Source: Akkermansia muciniphila (GTDB taxonomy: Bacteria; Verrucomicrobiota; Verrucomicrobiia; Verrucomicrobiales; Akkermansiaceae). Taken from it: 58,811 bases of DNA. Location of the stretch: NCBI GenBank assembly GCA_945901795.1, contig CAMDLP010000016.1:1-58811 (forward strand). Direction: 5' to 3'. A program made the position numbers and the translations under genes. The notes beneath the pieces are model-generated. The model had not been told where the DNA came from, ran no database searches, and worked only from the letters and a program-made list of their open reading frames with translations. This document shows positions 55,046 to 58,811 of the stretch, in pieces (position 1 is the first letter of the stretch; each line of letters opens with the position of its first letter).

Positions 55046-55621
55046 CTATGCTTCCTCCTCCCAGGCGCGTTTCAGCGCCGGACCGAGCGCGCTGTTGAGC
55101 GCCTGGTGCCAGTGGTCGTGGGTTTGAATGACCGGGAGTTCCGGGAGAATCCGCGGCGGCAGCTCCGTGGAGCTTTCAGGGGCGTGGGCCGTGAAATATT
55201 CGCCGCCATCCGTCGCGGGGCCGACGACGCGGTGCGTCGTGCGGCCGAGACCGAGCAGCGCGGTGTGGACCCAGCGCGCACCGAGGTGGGGGCAGAGGAT
55301 TTCTCCCGTGGCCTGGATGGGAAATTCATCCGAGCCTCCGCCGAAATCGATTTCCCAGCCCTCGGCGCGGAAAACGGCGTTCTCCGCCTGCCAGCGGTCC
55401 GCCAGACGGGGCAGCAGCCAGAAACGGACAGCCTCATCGGCGTCAACGGGCTCGATGGTCAGTCGCAGCCGCGCGTCAGCAAGTCCGCGGAGCTGCCGCA
55501 GGGTGGTCACCACGATGGCGCGATAGCGGCGGGCGGCTTCCTCGGGACCGTGCTCGGCCGCCATTTCCGGCAGGACGAGACCGGGGAGAGGTTCTTGGAT
55601 TTTGAGCGTGAGCAAGCGCAC
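55046..55621 (-). CDS. DUF2064-family protein (glycosyltransferase-like)
   Basis: 191 aa. Resembles TIGR04282/DUF2064 proteins: GPEEAARRYRAIVVTTLRQL, RLRLTIEPVDADEAVRFWLL and the VVGPATDGGEYF segment, which corresponds to the family VxGPAxDGGYYL motif. The metal-binding DCP segment of typical members (GSDCPxLTP) is not visible, so activity is doubtful. Cytosolic. It is convergent with the PRTase fusion and divergent from ftsK. Confidence 0.6.
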   Translation of the reverse strand: MRLLTLKIQEPLPGLVLPEMAAEHGPEEAARRYRAIVVTTLRQLRGLADARLRLTIEPVDADEAVRFWLLPRLADRWQAENAVFRAEGWEIDFGGGSDEFPIQATGEILCPHLGARWVHTALLGLGRTTHRVVGPATDGGEYFTAHAPESSTELPPRILPELPVIQTHDHWHQALNSALGPALKRAWEEEA

Positions 55622-55749
55622 GCAGGGAGATTCGCCCGGCCGGGCGCGATGTCCAAGCCCGGATTGATTTGGAAATCCTTATTTTCCGGGTCTGAAAACA
55701 ATCTTGCCCCCGGCGGCGAGTCGGGGAATGCTGTGCCGCAGCGAATCTC

Positions 55750-58311
55750 ATGGCAGCCAAGGATAACAAGAAGCGGGGCGAGATCCCGGAGCCGACGCGA
55801 TGGTCGAACGAGATCACCGGGATCATCTGGATCACGGCGGGGCTGTTGCTGCTGCTGTCGTTGGTGAAATACAGCCCGGCGGACCTGCCGAAATGGGGGC
55901 CCTTGGAGGCAATGGCCGGGAAATCCGGCGCGGCGGGGGAGAACCTGATAGGCCCGGTCGGCGGGATTCTGGGTTTCGTGCAAATCCTGCTTTTCGGTGC
56001 GGCCGGTTATTTGCTGCCGGTGGGATTCATCTGGTTCGGGGTCATCAAGCTGGCCTTCGACGCCCGCATCTGGCCGCGGGCGGTGCTGGGATTCAGCATC
56101 CTTCTGCTAGCAGGGGCCGCTTGGCTGGATGCCGCGGATTTCTTCTTCAAGGAATGGGCGCACACCTGCAATCTCAGCGGTCCCGGCGGCGTCATCGGCG
56201 GTGGCCTCGGCGGCTTTGTCCTGACCAACGTCATCGGCAAGGCGGGCACGCTGATCCTCACCAGTGGAGTCTATCTGATAGCCCTGATCATGCTGACCGG
56301 CCAGCAGCCCATCCGTTTCGCCAAGGCGTGCTACCGGCTTGCCCGCTTGAAATTTCATGAATGGCAGGCAAGCCGCAGCGCGACCGGCAAAATCGCCGCA
56401 CGTGAGGCGGAAATGCTCGCCGAGCGCGAACGCCAGCGCGAACAACGGCGCCAAGACCGCGAGTCCGCGAAATCCGCGACCTCAGCCAAAGCGGCTGCTG
56501 AAGACCCGCAGGCGATGCTGCCGCTGCGCGAGATTCCCACCCCTGAGATCATCGATGCTTCCCAGCGCCGTGCCATCGACCCCGAACTCATCGGCAAAAA
56601 CCCCTTCAGCCGCAAGCCCTCTCCAGAGCATCAGGGGCTCCAAGAGGGCCGTTTCCCTAACTACCAGATCCCGCAGTTCGACCTGCTCGACCCGTTGCCC
56701 GAGGTGGACGAATCGGATGCAGATGATGATCACAAGGAAGAGACCCGCCAGATCATCATTGATACGCTCAAGGCCTTCGGCATCGAGGTGACGCCCGGTC
56801 CCATCACCCGTGGTCCTACCATTACCCGCTACGAAATCTATCCGTCCACCGGACTGCGCGTTTCCCGGATCTCCCAGTTAGAGGCGGACATCGCCCGCGC
56901 CACCTGCGCCGAGCGGATCAATATCCTCGCACCCATTCCTGGCAAGGACACCGTCGGCATCGAGATCGCGAATAGCAAGAAAGTCGCCGTGCCACTCCAC
57001 GAGCTGCTGTATTCCACGGATTTCAACTCCTCCAAGAAAAAGATCCCGCTCGCCCTGGGCAAGGACGTTTATGGGAACACGGTCATCGCCGACCTCGCCG
57101 CCATGCCGCACTGCTTGGTCGCCGGAGCCACCGGGTCCGGCAAATCCGTCTGCATCAACTCGATCATCGCGTCCATGCTCTTCAAGTTCAGCCCGGATGA
57201 GCTGCGCTTCATCATGGTGGACCCCAAGGTGGTGGAAATGCAGATGTATAACAGGCTGCCGCACCTCGTGGTGCCAGTCGTCACCGATCCGAAAAAGACC
57301 GTGGCCGCCCTCAAGTGGGTGGTCAACGAGATGGAAAAGCGTTACAAGATTTTCGCCAAGGTCGGCGTGCGGAATTTCGACAGCTTCAACTCCCGTCCCA
57401 TCCCGGAGAAGGCAAAGCCCGCCCCCGTGCCGGAGCCGGAAGAAGAACTGGTGGACGATGGACCGGAGTCTGAGGTTCCGTTCGATCCGAGCGAATTGCT
57501 CGATCCGTCGATCCCTATCAGTCACCAGGCACCGCCGTGGTCGATGCTGGAAGACGAGCCGGACGAGGCGATGAACTCGCTGGCTTCGGCGCTCAGCGAT
57601 GGCGACCTCGGCCCCGAAGCAGATGAAGAGGACGAGGAAGTTGACGAAGAGCAGATCCCCACCAAGTTTCCCTACATCGTCGTCCTCATCGACGAGCTTG
57701 CCGACCTGATGCAGACCGCCCCGGCCGACGTGGAGATGTGCATCGCCCGCATCGCGCAAAAAGCCCGTGCCGCCGGCATCCACCTCATCATCGCCACCCA
57801 GACGCCGCGGGCGGACGTGGTCACCGGCATCATCAAGGCGAACATCCCGTCCCGCATCGCCTTCCAGGTTTCCTCCGCCCTCGATTCCCGTGTCATTCTC
57901 GACACCAAGGGCGCGGACAAGCTCGTCGGCAAGGGGGACATGCTCTATCTGCCACCTGGCTCCGCCAAACTCGAGCGTGCCCAAGGTGCCTTCGTCACCG
58001 ACGCTGAGATCGAGCGCCTCATCGACCACTGCGCCAACCAGGCAAAGCCGCAGTTTGAAAAAGAAATCCAAGCATCGATCAATGGTGGAGGCGACGACGA
58101 TGACGAGGATGATGTCTCCCAAGCCGACGAGGAACTCATCATGAAATGCATCGAAGTGGTGCGCCAAGAGCAGAAGGCCAGCACCTCGCTGCTCCAGCGC
58201 CGCCTGCGTCTTGGCTATACCCGCGCCGCGCGGATGGTGGATATATTAGAGCAACGCGGCATCGTCGGTCCCGGCGAGGGAGCGAAGGCGCGGGAAGTTT
58301 TCCTGAAGTGA
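55750..58311 (+). CDS. ftsK: DNA translocase FtsK/SpoIIIE
   Basis: 853 aa. Four TM helices (about 18-190) anchor it at the division site. A charged linker leads to the motor: ITRGPTITRYEIYPSTGLRV, Walker A GATGSGKS (about 460), RFIMVDPKVVEM, Walker B VVLIDELADLM (about 646), ATQTPRADVVTGIIKANIPS and a C-terminal winged-helix gamma domain (LLQRRLRLGYTRAARMVDIL) that reads KOPS sites. Between Walker A and B an acidic insert of about 80 residues (545-635, rich in P, D and E) is longer than usual. It moves the chromosome termini apart during division. Confidence 0.95.
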   Translation: MAAKDNKKRGEIPEPTRWSNEITGIIWITAGLLLLLSLVKYSPADLPKWGPLEAMAGKSGAAGENLIGPVGGILGFVQILLFGAAGYLLPVGFIWFGVIKLAFDARIWPRAVLGFSILLLAGAAWLDAADFFFKEWAHTCNLSGPGGVIGGGLGGFVLTNVIGKAGTLILTSGVYLIALIMLTGQQPIRFAKACYRLARLKFHEWQASRSATGKIAAREAEMLAERERQREQRRQDRESAKSATSAKAAAEDPQAMLPLREIPTPEIIDASQRRAIDPELIGKNPFSRKPSPEHQGLQEGRFPNYQIPQFDLLDPLPEVDESDADDDHKEETRQIIIDTLKAFGIEVTPGPITRGPTITRYEIYPSTGLRVSRISQLEADIARATCAERINILAPIPGKDTVGIEIANSKKVAVPLHELLYSTDFNSSKKKIPLALGKDVYGNTVIADLAAMPHCLVAGATGSGKSVCINSIIASMLFKFSPDELRFIMVDPKVVEMQMYNRLPHLVVPVVTDPKKTVAALKWVVNEMEKRYKIFAKVGVRNFDSFNSRPIPEKAKPAPVPEPEEELVDDGPESEVPFDPSELLDPSIPISHQAPPWSMLEDEPDEAMNSLASALSDGDLGPEADEEDEEVDEEQIPTKFPYIVVLIDELADLMQTAPADVEMCIARIAQKARAAGIHLIIATQTPRADVVTGIIKANIPSRIAFQVSSALDSRVILDTKGADKLVGKGDMLYLPPGSAKLERAQGAFVTDAEIERLIDHCANQAKPQFEKEIQASINGGGDDDDEDDVSQADEELIMKCIEVVRQEQKASTSLLQRRLRLGYTRAARMVDILEQRGIVGPGEGAKAREVFLK

Positions 58312-58423
58312 GCTGCGAACGAGAAGCGGGAGGTATATTCGTTTTCAAATGGGCCGTTCCGAGGGAGTTTTCCGGTGAATCCGGGGCCACTGTTGGAAAA
58401 TCTCGAATTAAGCGATTTTCCGG

Positions 58424-58452
58424 TTGTCAAAGCTGCGGCGGGCGCTCTTACT
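58424..58452 (+). promoter_or_regulatory. Possible promoter of tRNA-Phe
   Basis: TTGTCA at 58424-58429, then a 17-base spacer and CTTACT at 58447-58452, 33 bases before the tRNA. The -35 match is good and the -10 match is weak (3 of 6). Confidence 0.35.
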
Positions 58453-58485
58453 GCCGCCCCGCCCGCAAGGGTGTTTGGAGATTAA

Positions 58486-58558
58486 GGCCCGATAGCTCAG
58501 TCGGTAGAGCAGTGGATTGAAAATTCACGTGTCGGCGGTTCAAATCCGTCTCGGGCCA
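58486..58558 (+). tRNA. tRNA-Phe (anticodon GAA)
   Basis: 73 bases. Acceptor GGCCCGA/TCGGGCC with A as discriminator; D arm TAGCTCAGTCGGTAGAGC; anticodon loop TTGAAAA with GAA; T arm GGTTCAAATCC. CCA is not encoded (the next bases are CTTCT), in contrast to tRNA-Asp in this window. The 3' end is followed immediately by a gene fragment and a probable mobile-element end. Confidence 0.97.
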
Positions 58559-58560
58559 CT

Positions 58561-58674
58561 TCTAACATTGTTCCCAACCGTGCCGTCATCGGCAACGGCG
58601 GCACCGGCGGGACGATCACGCTGGGCGCGGTCACCGCGGGCAGCTTCAATGGGGTCAGAGTAGAATGGCGCTAA
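58561..58674 (+). pseudogene. Fragment of a repetitive secreted-protein-like reading frame
   Basis: 37 codons without a start, from a point 2 bases after the tRNA to TAA at 58672-58674. They read SNIVPNRAVIGNGGTGGTIT then LGAVTAGSFNGVRV before running into the motif GGGGTCAGAGTAGAATGG. The Gly/Thr pattern is like beta-helical autotransporter or PEP-CTERM proteins. Only a short piece, so the call is weak. Confidence 0.35.
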
Positions 58675-58675
58675 C

Positions 58676-58811
58676 TTAACGTGCTTTTGGGATTTCCGAG
58701 AGCGGCTTGCGCCTGCGGACGCCGGGGACGGTTTCCAGGATTAGAGTTTGGGTGATTTCCCGCATTTCACGGACGGTTTCCTCCAGGCTTTTGTGATTGT
58801 CGATCGCTTGA
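58676..58811 (-). CDS. C-terminal end of an unidentified gene, possibly a transposase
   Basis: Open on the minus strand from the window edge to TAA at 58676-58678, 44 codons plus one base. It reads QAIDNHKSLEETVREMREIT then LILETVPGVRRRKPLSEIPK and AR. No domain was recognised. The downstream bases (58651-58672) carry GGGGTCAGAGTAGAATGGCG, which I recall near REP-associated transposase genes in related genomes, so this could be a mobile gene. Incomplete. Confidence 0.4.
   Translation of the reverse strand, partial: QAIDNHKSLEETVREMREITQTLILETVPGVRRRKPLSEIPKAR

Overview
This 58.8 kb window is GC-rich (roughly 60-65 % by eye) bacterial chromosome. It most likely comes from a Verrucomicrobiota member related to Luteolibacter or Haloferula. 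That placement is an inference from gene content: a long secreted beta-propeller/HEAT-repeat/cytochrome c protein of the PVC type, an ECF-like sigma factor overlapping a Ser/Thr kinase with PEGA and FGE-sulfatase domains, a complex I cluster with two NuoM subunits, and many 4-base ATGA or GTGA gene overlaps. No rRNA, CRISPR array or complete insertion sequence was seen. Two tRNA genes are present: Asp (minus strand) and Phe (plus strand).

Layout. 0-3.5 kb looks like a defence or accessory island: the 3' end of a type III DNA methyltransferase, then a tight operon of an XRE regulator, an ImmA/IrrE metallopeptidase and a UvrD-like helicase with a RelE/ParE-like N-terminal domain. 3.6-15.1 kb holds sufT, a low-molecular-weight phosphatase, an ATGA-coupled pair of unknown coiled-coil/OmpA-associated proteins, the sigma-kinase pair, an OsmC peroxidase, a secreted cyclophilin and the PVC cytochrome. 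15.4-27.05 kb is a plus-strand complex I operon, nuoBCDIHJKLMMN. It lacks nuoA, nuoE, nuoF and nuoG, and nearly all its genes overlap by a few bases. 27.1-35.3 kb carries housekeeping genes (trmD, der, fabD, fumC, tRNA-Asp), a dehydrogenase, a hydrolase, a broken aminopeptidase and a striking nested palindrome. 35.3-43.6 kb has a GH63-like glucosidase, htpG, a DEDD exonuclease, a DUF1275 membrane protein, a gene remnant and an Xaa-Pro aminopeptidase. 43.6-48.6 kb is a surface-polysaccharide cluster of three glycosyltransferase-like genes and an O-antigen-ligase-like membrane protein. 48.8-52.2 kb has two decayed outer-membrane/lipoprotein genes, a lipoprotein hydrolase and a small membrane protein with a C12 tract near its possible start. 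52.3-58.8 kb has a hydrolase plus a phosphoribosyltransferase-erythromycin esterase fusion, a DUF2064-like protein, ftsK, tRNA-Phe and gene fragments next to a probable mobile-element end.

How the genes work together. The nuo operon supplies the membrane arm and the quinone-side Q module of a proton-pumping complex but no NADH-input module, so electrons must enter through subunits encoded elsewhere or another donor. The left-edge island combines DNA modification, a regulator/protease pair and a toxin-like helicase, which suggests stress- or phage-triggered activity. The best candidates for something under-described are that operon, the two-NuoM complex I whose second NuoM lacks the conserved TM7 lysine, and the nested palindrome at 28.77-28.97 kb. 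Nothing here proves a wholly new system.
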